Source: Stentor coeruleus (Eukaryota > Ciliophora > Heterotrichea > Heterotrichida > Stentoridae). From it: a DNA stretch of 64,000 nt. Below are positions 9,623 through 19,876 of the stretch, piece after piece. The DNA is taken from NCBI GenBank assembly GCA_001970955.1, contig MPUH01000140.1, positions 1 through 64,000 of the forward strand, read 5' to 3'. A model generated the notes under the pieces. The model did not search any database and was not told the DNA's origin. It was given only the letters and a program-made list of their open reading frames with translations. Made by a program: the position numbers and the translations under genes. Each line of letters opens with the position of its first letter. Positions within the stretch are counted from its first letter, which is position 1.

Positions 9623-11656
9623 TTAAATAACGTGAATTCCAGCATTAAGTAACGAGGTCTTAAAAAGTTTGCTTGCTTCTTCAATAATATTCCTAACACT
9701 ATCACTCTCTGTTGTAACAATTTTAATAACACTATGCACCTCTTTCCAAAAAATCCAAGCCTTTTCTAAATCTCCTTCAATATCAAGTATCTGTGGCATT
9801 TCCTTCTTTAAATCATTCACACTTTTACCTTCAAGAAGTTTTTTAACTTGTATACCAACCGCAACATTTTTCAAAGGTAAAATATGTGCATAAGATATAA
9901 GCGATGTTATAGTTTCACGAGTTATTTCAATATGCCCATTGATAAAATCTTCTAATAAATAGACTTCAACTAAAAATTGAACTGTTTTTACCATATGCCT
10001 TAGAAGTGAATAAAATTGAGCGAGATCATGATCAACTGGAGCAGTCCAAAGTTCTCCATTAAGACTAGGCTGAATAAAGCATGATACTCTAGAAATTATC
10101 CTTATATAATCTGAACTATCAGGGGAAATTTTCTTCAAAACATTCTCAGGCAAATAAATACTATTCATAGGCTTCCAGTCTAAAAGCCCTAATTTAAGTA
10201 GTTCAAGTATAAGGAAAATTTCATTCTGGAACTCAGGTTTAGACAAAGTGAGTACTCTTCCAAATAATGTTGGGAAACCTTGTGGGGATATAAAGCCAAG
10301 ATTTTCTAATACTTTCATGTGCATTTTTACTTTCAGTAAGTCTTTTGTAAGTTCGATTTTGTTTTCACTTGGTTTTTTTAATTCGTCAATTACTTGTCTT
10401 TGATTTCTCCATATGTCAATATGAGCAGAAGCACATGATTGCAAGTCAATACTAGGAATTTTACAAACTTTATTTTCATTTAATAAATGCTCAAGTAAAG
10501 GTTCCCAGTTTATTTCTTTTACTACTTCAAAATCAAGCTGAAAAGGTTGGATTTCATCATACCAGTAGTAAACTTTTACACCTTTCAAACTTAAAGGTTG
10601 ATTTTCATCAAAGTTCCGGTTCAAAATACTGTATATTTTCCTCATTAGAGGCTTATATTTATGAACTAGGGTTCTGTATTTTAGAGAATCTGATATAGGA
10701 GGTATCATTACTTCAACTTTTTTAATGTAAGAAGTTAGTAAGTCTGATGAAAAACCTATAAGACACATTGCGCAATAGAATTTTTCAGCACATCTAGCTG
10801 GTATCACACTAGAAATAATTGAATTTGGTTTAAAATTCACTTTAGTCTGATCTGAGCACAAGTAAAACTGCGAATCAATCACACTGCAAGCGTTTTCAAT
10901 ATGCTGGTATTTTCCATCATCTCCAATAATATTTTTCAAATCCTTAACCTTCAACTCTTGAAGCAATTCAATCGCAGACATCTTAATAAACTTCTGTCCT
11001 AACCAAAAACCTCTTGCAACAAGACACTCCATATATTTTTTACTAGTAATTTCCATAATCCTGAGCATTTGATTGACATTCACACTTTTATAAATCCCAG
11101 TCTCATATTCTAGTGATGTAATAATTTTAGTAACCCCAAAACATGTTAAATCTAAACCCCCAAGAACTCCTCGAACAACTTTGTCTAGATAAGAAATTTG
11201 AAATCCACAATGACTAGGACATTTCATGACTTCTCCACCTTCATTTCTGATAACTTCAAGAATTTCTCTATAATTTTCTAAACTTAATACGTCTTGTTTT
11301 ACTAAGAGTTTTTCAATTTCTACCTGGTTGCCTTTTGAAAACTCTTCCCACAGTCTTTTCGACTTTTTGCACTTTTTGGCGATGATTGCTGTTTCAGGTC
11401 TTAGAGATATTCCATTAAAGAAAAAAACGGGTGTTATTTGCCATTCTTTCAGCTTCCTTATATGGTAGGAAAGGTGTGTTTTCAGGGTAAAATTAGTCCC
11501 TCCAAGTACTTGAGAGTAAAAATCATCTTGAAGAATTTCGCTGATAAATGCTTCACCATCAATAGCTAACAAAGGCTCAAGCTCATGCAAAGAACCAGTT
11601 TGAAGGATTTTCAGCTCTTCATCTACGTAATCCAGTAGTTCTTTTCGGAGCTCCAT
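9623..11656 (-). CDS. MKT1: MKT1-like post-transcriptional regulator (XPG-fold family)
   Basis: Single-exon 677-aa protein matching the MKT1 family, which in yeast and trypanosomes binds the PBP1/ataxin-2 partner and stabilises or promotes translation of specific mRNAs. Visible landmarks: an XPG-N-like start (LLAIDGEAFISEIL, then GGTNFTLKTHL, then ITPVFFFNGI), an XPG-I-like segment (GGEVMKCPSHCGFQISYLD, then a CFGVTK patch where nucleases carry catalytic acids), and long MKT1 middle and C-terminal regions. The acidic nuclease residues look lost, as in other MKT1 proteins, so it probably does not cut nucleic acid. ATG 11656 is used; further upstream only a short overlapping frame exists. Assignment rests on my recognition of the family pattern. 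Confidence 0.7.
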   Translation of the reverse strand: MELRKELLDYVDEELKILQTGSLHELEPLLAIDGEAFISEILQDDFYSQVLGGTNFTLKTHLSYHIRKLKEWQITPVFFFNGISLRPETAIIAKKCKKSKRLWEEFSKGNQVEIEKLLVKQDVLSLENYREILEVIRNEGGEVMKCPSHCGFQISYLDKVVRGVLGGLDLTCFGVTKIITSLEYETGIYKSVNVNQMLRIMEITSKKYMECLVARGFWLGQKFIKMSAIELLQELKVKDLKNIIGDDGKYQHIENACSVIDSQFYLCSDQTKVNFKPNSIISSVIPARCAEKFYCAMCLIGFSSDLLTSYIKKVEVMIPPISDSLKYRTLVHKYKPLMRKIYSILNRNFDENQPLSLKGVKVYYWYDEIQPFQLDFEVVKEINWEPLLEHLLNENKVCKIPSIDLQSCASAHIDIWRNQRQVIDELKKPSENKIELTKDLLKVKMHMKVLENLGFISPQGFPTLFGRVLTLSKPEFQNEIFLILELLKLGLLDWKPMNSIYLPENVLKKISPDSSDYIRIISRVSCFIQPSLNGELWTAPVDHDLAQFYSLLRHMVKTVQFLVEVYLLEDFINGHIEITRETITSLISYAHILPLKNVAVGIQVKKLLEGKSVNDLKKEMPQILDIEGDLEKAWIFWKEVHSVIKIVTTESDSVRNIIEEASKLFKTSLLNAGIHVI

Positions 11657-12135
11657 TTATTAGTATTACTTTTTCTTTTTCTCGCTTTGAAATTATAAGA
11701 AAAATACAGATCAGCCAGGTGGCCTCGATGATTATTACTTAAAACAAGTGATTTATCATAAATTTCTCCAAACTTGTAAATGCTTTCGGTTAAACTATCG
11801 TGTTTAGAACTCAGGATGATATTAAGACAAGGAAAATAATCAGTATGCATTAAATTACTTTGTTTCTATTGTATAGATTAAGAGAAGAAGAAAATGGTTT
11901 GTAAGTATGCTGAGTGTCGTCATAATTTATAATTTTAACCAAATTAACAGTTATTGCAAATAAAATAATAGTTAATCAATAGAAATATTGTTAAGAATTT
12001 AAAAAAAATGGTAACCATAAATTTTGATAAGTTTATATTTTAACTGGATATTACTATGGTTTAGGTGAAAGAAGCACTCAACAGATTGATTTGATTAAAT
12101 ATTATAATTGAAAACATATTGAATCAGATTAACTA
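11657..12135. other. upstream spacer of the MKT1-like gene
   Basis: About 480 bases. A 75-codon minus-strand frame (11850-11626) overlaps the start of the MKT1-like gene in another frame and is probably not real, though an unrecognised upstream exon cannot be ruled out. Confidence 0.4.
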
Positions 12136-13340
12136 TCATATGAAACTCCTCAAAGCTTCAAGTTTTTATTTCCTAAGCCTTAAGTGTTAAGCAGACCAGT
12201 TTTAAAGAACATGCAAACTTTAACTTTTTAAAAATCTATGGAAAATATCAGGAAGATTATTTTTATACCTTTTAAGAAAACCTCAATACAAAAAATCCCC
12301 TAGTTTTAAGTGATAATTAAAGGTTCCTTAGGCTTTATGAATAGCGCTTAAAGTCAGTTTCCAGTTGAACTTTTAGTAGGATATAAATTATTTCTTCTAG
12401 ACAAACTCACACAAATTTAACTTTTTATAAATTATTTTTAAAACCATTGTATTGACTTTAAATGCATCTGCATTACAAAACCACTAAACTATGGCAACAA
12501 GTAAATCAGCATAGCTTTCCTTCAGTACTTGATAATAGAATAATTGAATTATATTAAGCTATATAACAGCACATGAGAATTCATATTTATAGGTATATTT
12601 GCTTTCAAACTTGTAATTCTATACAACTGTTATATCATATAGTAAATTGAAATACAAGGACTTTTCATTCTCTCCCTAATTAAGCTTCATAACCTATCCC
12701 TGAATTTCTGTCTTTCATTTCCTTCCTTCCTCTTATCATCATTTATCTGAGTTTTTTGAACTAAACCTAGACTTGCTTTTTTCCCTAGAAGCATACTTAT
12801 TCTAGCTTGCTTTAAAGTAGTGCTTCACTTATTACTTATATTTTCTATTCATCTCTGCAAGAATATTAGGGCAGAAATTATCAAGTAGCAACAATTCATT
12901 TCGCTTTTTTAATTTGATTCTCATTAAGAAACTCGAAAACATTTCAGAATTCATGAGTTTGGACCTTTCATATATTCTCCCAGAAGATTTTTCAGGTATA
13001 TTCCTCTAAGACATTTTAACTTTTATTATTCCTTTATTTCTAATAGTTTCCCTTTGAAGTTTCATTGCTGTTTTTAACAACAAAACCATAAGCCTTTCCT
13101 TATATTTTTATAGACAAATATTTCTTCACTTTTCAAAGTTATAATTCTTGAAGTATATTCTAAATAGCAGTTCAGTCTCATCAGTATTTAAAATATTTTT
13201 TCGTTTGCAAGTAGCTGAGTTAAGAAATTCTCTGGTTTCTAAGATTTAGCAAGGGTATTCCTCCATTTTACTCACGAAGAATTTTGGATTTAATATCGAA
13301 ATGCTTTTTAAAATTACTATTTTGCTAATAGAAGAAATTT
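12136..13340 (-). mobile_element. decayed pogo/Tigger-like DDE transposase (DNA transposon fossil)
   Basis: Minus-strand translation from 13266 downward shows a pogo/Tigger-type catalytic core: ILNTDETELLFRI (first Asp of the DDE triad, about 13140-13110), YKERLMVLLL, then KLMNSEMFSSFL and LLLLDNFCPNI (second Asp, near 12870). A C-terminal part in another frame (about 12580-12400) reads VIQLNIIQLFYYQVLKES and TMVLKIIYKKL, similar to the Tigger C-terminal region. In the 175 codons from 13266 there are six TAA/TAG and one TGA, and at least one frame change follows, so it is dead under the standard code. Terminal repeats and target duplications were not found. It ends about 25 bases from the kinesin start codon. 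Family assignment is by motif only. Confidence 0.6.
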
Positions 13341-13365
13341 ATCAAATAAAGATTATCACTAACAT

Positions 13366-15492
13366 ATGGCAAATATGGAGACTGTTCGAGTTATAGTCAG
13401 GAGCCGTCCTTTGAATAAATCAGAAAAAGAACGAGGAAACTATTCAATAGTTCAGTTCGATCGAAAAATCAATCAGGTAGCTATCACTGATATAAAAACA
13501 AACATCGCAAAAACTTTTGCCTACGACGCTGTGTTTGACGATACATTCACTCAGACTCAGCTTTACGACGAATCTGCCTATCCATTAGTCGAATGTACCT
13601 TACAAGGTTACAACACCACAATTTTTGCATATGGTCAAACTGGCTGTGGGAAAACTTACACCATGTTAGGAGTTCCTCACGATTCTGAGCTCCGAGGTAT
13701 AATTCCAAACTCCTTCGCGCATATTTTTGGCTGTATTTCAGAAGCTTCAGAACAAAAAGTGTTCTCTGTAAGGTGCTCTTATATAGAAATTTACAATGAA
13801 GAAGTTAGAGACTTATTAAACTACGACCCAAATACTAAACTTGAGCTTAGAGAAGATAAGAATAAAGGTATTTTTGTCCATCATTTAAAAGAGCACCCTG
13901 TGAAAAACATTGCGGATATAGGTGCAGCAATGGAAGGAGGCAACCAGCACAGAATCGTCAAGCAGACCAATATGAATGAAAAGTCATCAAGATCCCACGC
14001 AATTTTCACAATCTACGTAGAAACTTCCGAGTTGCAAAATGGGAAAAATCTTCTCAGAGCAGGAAAGCTTAACTTAGTCGACTTAGCTGGGTCAGAAAGA
14101 CAGAAAAAAACTGGTGCTGAAGGTGACCGACTAAAAGAAGCTATAAAAATTAACCTTTCTCTAAGTGCATTAGGGAATGTTATAAACGCTCTAGTCGAAG
14201 GAAGTCATCATGTTCCTTATCGAGACTCAAAACTCACTCTTTTATTACAAGATTCCTTAGGTGGTAATACAAAAACTTTAATGATTGCTGTTATATCTCC
14301 TGCAGACTATAATTATGATGAAAGCTTAAGCACATTACGATATGCAAGCAGGGCTAAGTTTATACAAAATAAGCCAAAAATTAATGAAGATCCAAAAGAT
14401 GCTCTCATAAGGCAATATGCTCAAGAAATCGAAAGACTAAGAAAACTTGTGGAAGCACAAGAAAATGGAGAACCAATGATGGTAGAAAAAGTTATTGAGA
14501 AATATGTCGAAGTCCCTGTGCGGAAAAAGGCTAATGTAGAATATTCTGATGATTTTGAGGAATATGAAGAAGAAAATGAAGCTAATGGGAATAGAAAAAG
14601 CATAAAACACTTATCAAAGCCTATGAAAAATACAAACAGTAATTTAGTCTTAGCTGAAATTGAAGAAACTGTACTTGACGACTATGCTGAAAAAGTTGAA
14701 ATCACAAGAACGCTTTCTAAAATTAAAAATACGCTGATTCAAGGAGGAGAAGCTCTAGACAAAGCTGAAGCAGAAAGGATGAAAGCACAAAAGGATTATA
14801 GGAAAATGCTCAGGAATCAAAAAAACAAAGAAAAAAAGCTTTTGGAAGAATTCAAGAAGCGGGATGAAGAAATTATCATAAAAGAAAAAGAATATGCAAA
14901 TGTCCAAGAGGAACTTGAGGACCTACGCAAGCTAAAAAAGGAACTAAAAATAAAATGTCAAGCCGCTGATGCTGAAGTCAAAGACTTAAATCATGAATTT
15001 GAAGTTGAACATGAAGAAATTCTTGAAAACTATCGAGAAAAGCAAATCGATCATGAGTTCTTATCAACAGTTGTTAAGTATATATTGCCTAATGCTGAAA
15101 TGAGATCTATAAGAGACAAGTCTAAATATGATGAAATCAATAAAAAGTGGAAAATTCCTGCGTTTGTCATTCAAAATAAGTCTGCTTTTTTTACAAAAAT
15201 AGCTGGAGCACAGGTCCGAGATGCGTTACAAGAGAAAATTTTACGGTTTAAAGATACGACGATATTGAAAAAATACCAAAATAAGAAAAGAGCTGAAAAT
15301 TATTATTCAGATAGGGAGGAACCTAGAGCTAAACACATTGAAGATGCACCCTCTCCTGCAGCACATTCTAATAGACATTATGGAAGTTGGGATATTAAAA
15401 ATCATGGGGGTATGCTTACAGATAAACCGATTATGAAGAAGGTATTTTTGCAGCCGATAGAATCATCGCGCAGATATATGGAAAATAACTAA
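13366..15492 (+). CDS. kinesin-2 family motor protein
   Basis: Plus-end microtubule motor. The head covers about residues 5-345: P-loop GQTGCGKT (90-97), switch I NEKSSRSH (204-211), switch II DLAGSERQ (239-246), and the ordered core ends near YASRAKFIQNKP. The neck sequence PKDALIRQYAQEIERLRKLV is typical of kinesin-2 (KIF3/OSM-3 group). A coiled-coil stalk (about 440-560) and a basic tail follow; total 708 aa is the usual size. No intron. Kinesin-2 drives anterograde intraflagellar transport, in keeping with IFT57 nearby. Whether it is a heterodimer subunit (KIF3A/B) or a homodimer (KIF17) cannot be told from the sequence. The upstream region contains the transposase fossil, so its promoter must be very short or lie within it. 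Confidence 0.93.
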   Translation: MANMETVRVIVRSRPLNKSEKERGNYSIVQFDRKINQVAITDIKTNIAKTFAYDAVFDDTFTQTQLYDESAYPLVECTLQGYNTTIFAYGQTGCGKTYTMLGVPHDSELRGIIPNSFAHIFGCISEASEQKVFSVRCSYIEIYNEEVRDLLNYDPNTKLELREDKNKGIFVHHLKEHPVKNIADIGAAMEGGNQHRIVKQTNMNEKSSRSHAIFTIYVETSELQNGKNLLRAGKLNLVDLAGSERQKKTGAEGDRLKEAIKINLSLSALGNVINALVEGSHHVPYRDSKLTLLLQDSLGGNTKTLMIAVISPADYNYDESLSTLRYASRAKFIQNKPKINEDPKDALIRQYAQEIERLRKLVEAQENGEPMMVEKVIEKYVEVPVRKKANVEYSDDFEEYEEENEANGNRKSIKHLSKPMKNTNSNLVLAEIEETVLDDYAEKVEITRTLSKIKNTLIQGGEALDKAEAERMKAQKDYRKMLRNQKNKEKKLLEEFKKRDEEIIIKEKEYANVQEELEDLRKLKKELKIKCQAADAEVKDLNHEFEVEHEEILENYREKQIDHEFLSTVVKYILPNAEMRSIRDKSKYDEINKKWKIPAFVIQNKSAFFTKIAGAQVRDALQEKILRFKDTTILKKYQNKKRAENYYSDREEPRAKHIEDAPSPAAHSNRHYGSWDIKNHGGMLTDKPIMKKVFLQPIESSRRYMENN

Positions 15493-16197
15493 TGGTAATG
15501 ATATGAATTTATAAGTAAATATAGAATTTCGCAAGGAAAATTATGTTTTAGAGGCTTGGAGATGGATTTTATAAAGGATTTTAAAGATGATTGACATTTT
15601 TATGGTGGCTGATTATGGAGGAGTTATTATTCATAATAAAATATATGTTTAGACTTCAAATAATTTTATAAAGAATATGATTAAGATTTCTTGAGATATT
15701 GATATAGTCTTATATTATGATATTCTATTTATTAAAGAATATAAAATATAATTTAGAAATTTCATGAGTATTTGTATTAACAATTTCCGCTCATCTAACT
15801 CATTTATATCTTCATTAAACTTATAATCCTACAAATTTTTTTAGCTTAATATTCTTTTGCATAGTTTTTGTTATAAATAATGATTTAAAATCAGCTTTGA
15901 TTTCTATAATTTACATACTTTTAATCTATTTTTATAATCTCTATAATCCCTTCTCCCTTATAATTTTATTATACCTAGTATATCCTAATCCTTATCCTCT
16001 CCATACCCAATCTAATCCCATCACTAATTCCAATTCCTTTCTAAACCTAATTCAAACTTTAAATATTCATTCTCTACCAAACTTTCAAATCCATAATCTA
16101 ATAATAATAATAATATCCATTCATAATAAACCTATCATATTTTATATAAAAATGAAACACCATGATTTCTTAATATGTTCAATTTTCTTATATATAT
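15493..16197. other. spacer with base-composition switch
   Basis: About 700 bases between two plus-strand genes. The first part is G-rich and C-poor; the part just upstream of the next gene (about 15930-16100) is C-rich and G-poor. A 102-codon frame through the C-rich part is low complexity and not considered a gene. Confidence 0.5.
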
Positions 16198-17235
16198 ATG
16201 AATAGAGGGAAAAAACTAATTCTTGAAAGTGTTTCAGACAATACCATGGAAGAAGATTCCCTATCAGTAGACGTGTAATTCTTACTTAGATCATCAGATG
16301 CTCTTCGTTTTCATAAACTTGATCTGGAAATCGGAAAAGAAGGTATCACGAATACATCGACAGGGGTGTCTCTAACTTTAGTCCCCACAGAGATTGAGTT
16401 TGGTCAAGTTATAGGTCAAGGCTCTTCTGGTGTGGTATTCGCAGCTAGGCATATCCCTTCTAATACCCTTATAGCTTTAAAATCCATCAACATATACGAA
16501 CGTGACAAACGTAAACAACTAGAAAACGATCTAAAAGCTCTAGATGAATTCTCTAGTCCTTATCTCGTCAAATACTATGGTGCATTCTTTGCTGATGGTG
16601 TAGTAAAAGTTGCCATGGAACTAATGGATCTTGGTAGTACCAGACGAGTCATTCAACTTTTAGCTGGCCGTCCTGAACCTGTGATGCCTGAGTCTGTGCT
16701 TTTCCGTTTCACTTATTCAATTCTTCAAGGTCTTTACTATTTACATAAGGAAAAACATATGGTTCATAGGGATATTAAACCTGATAACATATTGATTAAC
16801 TCAAAAGGGGATTTAAAACTCTGCGACTTTGGTGTATGCCGCGAACTTGCTAACTCAGCTGCTTTGTGCAACACTTTTGTTGGGACCATGACTTATATGT
16901 CCCCAGAAAGGCTCTTTCGTAATGCTTATGGCTATCCTGGGGATATTTGGAGTGTAGGGCTTATAGTCACTGAACTCATTCGGGGATTTTATCCTTATCC
17001 AAAACCAGGCAATTTCATAGAAATGGTTGAAAACTTGCAAAACCTCCCACCACCTCAATTGCCAAGTAATGGACTTTATAGTCCTCAACTGGTAGATTTT
17101 ATTAGTCGTTGTTTAAATACCCAACCTGAGCAAAGAGCAACAGTTCAGGAGCTTCTTCAGCATCCTTGGATACAAGCAAATCAAGGAAACAACGTCAATA
17201 TCATCGAGTGGTATCAAGGCATAATTAGAAAATAA
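16198..17235 (+). CDS. MAP kinase kinase (STE7/MEK type), two exons
   Basis: Dual-specificity kinase that should phosphorylate a MAP kinase. Exon one (16198-16274) is followed by a 15-nt intron at 16275-16289; splicing restores the N-terminal segment LRFHKLDLEIGKEGI common to protist MEKs. The kinase domain has a Gly-rich loop GQGSSGVVF, lysine in ALKSIN, catalytic loop HRDIKPDN, DFG, and an activation loop with Ser and Thr spaced SAALCNT before VGTMTYMSPER, as expected for MAPKKs. Product is 340 aa, usual length. ATG 16198 is the start that keeps the frame with the intron. Another kinase of the upstream tier (MAPKKK) lies at 34576, but no physical linkage of function is implied. Confidence 0.9.
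16275..16289 (+). other. 15-nt spliceosomal intron
   Basis: GTAATTCTTACTTAG. It lies between an upstream ATG exon and the kinase exon; without removal the frame hits a stop. Confidence 0.9.
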
Positions 17236-18110
17236 CCATGAATATAATAAATATGGTGATGATTAATTTGAGTCTGCTGTGATGACACAATTCCTCGTTT
17301 CTGACTATTATATAAGTTTTATAAGAGTTCTTTTGAGCTTTATAGGCACTTTGTTAAGAAAATAATTATGGCTTTCTTTTGGTTTGAAAGAAGATACTTT
17401 AGAGGGAGGATAAGTTTTAGGAAGAGATGCTCAGAATGAAGGAAAGGATTGATTTTATATGGAGATTAGGAGTAATAAATGAGATTTTGGGTACAGAAAA
17501 TACTGAGTTTTATGATAAAAATAGAGTTTGTCAATGCGGATTGGATGATGTTGGGAACTTTAAGATGGATATGCTTAATGAAAATGAACTTTTTTAAGAG
17601 CTAAATGTAATAATTATTTACTGAATACTAGTGTTAAAGATATAGTGTGGATAAGAATTGGAAACTGGCTTCTAAGTTTGAGGATTCAAAACTTTGTTTA
17701 CATTTGATGTGAAAAATTGGAATCTTTTTATAGGGTTTGCCTTGCTAAGAAAGTGATACTCTGAAATTATGGTAGGTGACAAAAAAAAGCATTTTCCAAA
17801 CACAACAAAAATCCTATCTTTAAATATCTGCAAAAGTTCAAAAACCTTAAATTCCTGTAAAGCTAATAAAGATTATAATCTGTATAGCCATCGCAAATAT
17901 TCTCTTAGTCGTATTTGATATCAATTTAGCTCTTCATAAATTTTCTTCCTAAACTATGTTTTTCAAATAACCTCAGCTCTTGAATTAAGATTTCCATCAA
18001 TAAAAACCTTTCATTTCCCTTAAAACTTACTCTTTTAACTAACTTTTTTAATCCTAACAACATAGTTTTTTGTATGAAAATTTTTGTTTTTATATAATTT
18101 GATTAGAAAA
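17236..18110. other. spacer between same-strand genes
   Basis: About 870 bases. The first 500 are G-rich and C-poor and include a 56-codon frame at 17427-17597 that I do not regard as a gene. The last 300 are C-rich and G-poor. Confidence 0.5.
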
Positions 18111-19838
18111 ATGCGGAAATTTAGAGAAATTGACGATAAAGGAATTGGGAACTTTGGTAAACTTGTTATAACCACTGCTGAAAATTATATAAAGTCTGAA
18201 AGATGGGAAGATGCAATACAGCTCATTAAGCATACTGAGACTATCGATGGATCACATGAATCAGCGCCGATTATTTCCCAGCTTGTAAGTAAGATTGCTA
18301 GGGAAGCTATAAGTTCTAAAGATATTAACAAAGCTTTGAAAATACTTTTGGAGCTAAAGCTTTTGATTGAAGAATGCAATTTTGTCATGCCTGATGACCG
18401 CTGCACAGTTTTCAATAATCTCGCATGTGCCTATCGGAGAACAGGTAAAATAAACCAAGCAAAAAAATACATTGACAAAGCATTAGCTCTTTCCAACTCC
18501 AGCCGGGTTTCCGATACTGAAAAAGCAGCAGCTCTTTTAAACAACTGCTCAATCCTCTCTGAGTTAGGAAAACACCTAAAAGCATCTGAAAGTGCCTTCA
18601 AGATAATCGACCTCATATCGAAAATTCCTTACCCAAGTGAGCATCTTAAAAAACTCCTCGGCCTAGCTTGTTTCAATTACGCAACCGAAAAAAAAGAACT
18701 TAAAGACCTTCAAGAAGCTGTTGACTATTACAAAAAAGCGGCAATTACGCTTGAAGGACTCCTTGGCTTAGAAAATGTTATCGATGAAAGCTTAAAACAA
18801 TGTGATAATCTTGAAGAAATTTTAAAATCTCAAATGAAACCCAAATCTCGACCTGTATCAGCATCTTTAAAATCAAGAGCTCTTATAAATAGACCTAATG
18901 ATCCAAGATATCAAAGCGCTATAAGAAGCCAACAAATATCTTATGCACCAATTCAAGATCGAAGGGCAAGTCATAGTTATAAAATGCCCCCGTATCCTAA
19001 TTTTATAACAAATGATTATATGAAATATAGAAAAGAAATTGAAAGAATTGTTGGAAGACCTCCTGTTCTTGATAGGAAAAGTAAAAAAATTGAAAGAAAT
19101 GTGCCACATAAGCCAAGACTGAAAGACTTTAAAATATCTTCGCAGGAAGATATAAGGATTATACCTTCAAGAAGTGAAACTGTTAAAAACTCACAGTTTT
19201 CTAATTATAATTTTTCGTCAACTATGCTTGAAATCGCGAACCAGCAAACAATTTCATTACCAAGTCTGTCTGTTGATAAAAAACATGAAGAGTTGAAAAT
19301 AGATAATTTTGTAGAAAATCCTCATCCTCCATTAGAAACTGTACTTATAACAGAAAATATCCCTATTTCTAAAGATTCATCGTCTATTGAAATCCTTCCT
19401 ATAATTGAAACTTTACCTATAAAAAACCCTGTTGAGGATAATAGTGATAAACAGGCTTCTTATCATTTAACTCAAGAAGAAGCAGCTATAAGAATACAAT
19501 CAGCATTTAAAGGAAAAAGAATACGTAAAAAATTAACAATTAAAAAATCTTATGTAATGATTTTTCGGGCATGTAGGAAAATTAAGGATAACTATTTTTT
19601 AGTGACTGTAGCTAAGAAAAATCAAAATACACTTGTTTTACTTTTTGATCTTGAGAATTTAAGCAAGTGCTTTAAGGTGAAAATTGATGTTGGGGATCAA
19701 ATAAATGTAGATAAGATTTTAGGTGGTATTGATTTGAATGATGAAAGGATACCGTTTTTTATTGAAGGCGAGAAGCGAATACAGTTCAAAGATATTTTTT
19801 CAAAAGATAAAAGAGGAACAATTAAAAATAGTTCTTAA
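18111..19838 (+). CDS. TPR-like protein with C-terminal IQ motif
   Basis: A 575-aa protein from ATG 18111 (MRKFREIDDKG). Residues about 20-240 are helical repeats of TPR type, for example CTVFNNLACAYRRTGKINQA and LNNCSILSELGKHLKA, which usually serve protein binding. A disordered, Ser/Pro-rich centre follows. Near residue 475 sits AAIRIQSAFKGKRIRKKL, an IQ motif expected to bind calmodulin or a centrin, followed by a small beta-rich domain. TPR-IQ proteins are common in ciliate cytoskeleton and basal bodies, but the role here is unknown. There is no intron. Neighbour at 19877 converges with a spacer of 38 bp. Confidence 0.8.
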   Translation: MRKFREIDDKGIGNFGKLVITTAENYIKSERWEDAIQLIKHTETIDGSHESAPIISQLVSKIAREAISSKDINKALKILLELKLLIEECNFVMPDDRCTVFNNLACAYRRTGKINQAKKYIDKALALSNSSRVSDTEKAAALLNNCSILSELGKHLKASESAFKIIDLISKIPYPSEHLKKLLGLACFNYATEKKELKDLQEAVDYYKKAAITLEGLLGLENVIDESLKQCDNLEEILKSQMKPKSRPVSASLKSRALINRPNDPRYQSAIRSQQISYAPIQDRRASHSYKMPPYPNFITNDYMKYRKEIERIVGRPPVLDRKSKKIERNVPHKPRLKDFKISSQEDIRIIPSRSETVKNSQFSNYNFSSTMLEIANQQTISLPSLSVDKKHEELKIDNFVENPHPPLETVLITENIPISKDSSSIEILPIIETLPIKNPVEDNSDKQASYHLTQEEAAIRIQSAFKGKRIRKKLTIKKSYVMIFRACRKIKDNYFLVTVAKKNQNTLVLLFDLENLSKCFKVKIDVGDQINVDKILGGIDLNDERIPFFIEGEKRIQFKDIFSKDKRGTIKNSS

Positions 19839-19876
19839 AAAAGATGAAAATTTTTAGCAAATAATAAAAAAAATCA

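Noticed and set aside
15897-16205. 102-codon plus-strand frame
   Set aside because: Low complexity, made of Ile/Leu/Tyr/Asn/Pro from a C-rich, G-poor leader; it overlaps the true start of the MAPKK in another frame.
17427-17597. 56-codon plus-strand frame downstream of the MAPKK
   Set aside because: Has a protein-like mix, but this comes from the G-rich, C-poor 3' flank, which yields Glu, Gly, Met and Val by chance; no homology is evident.
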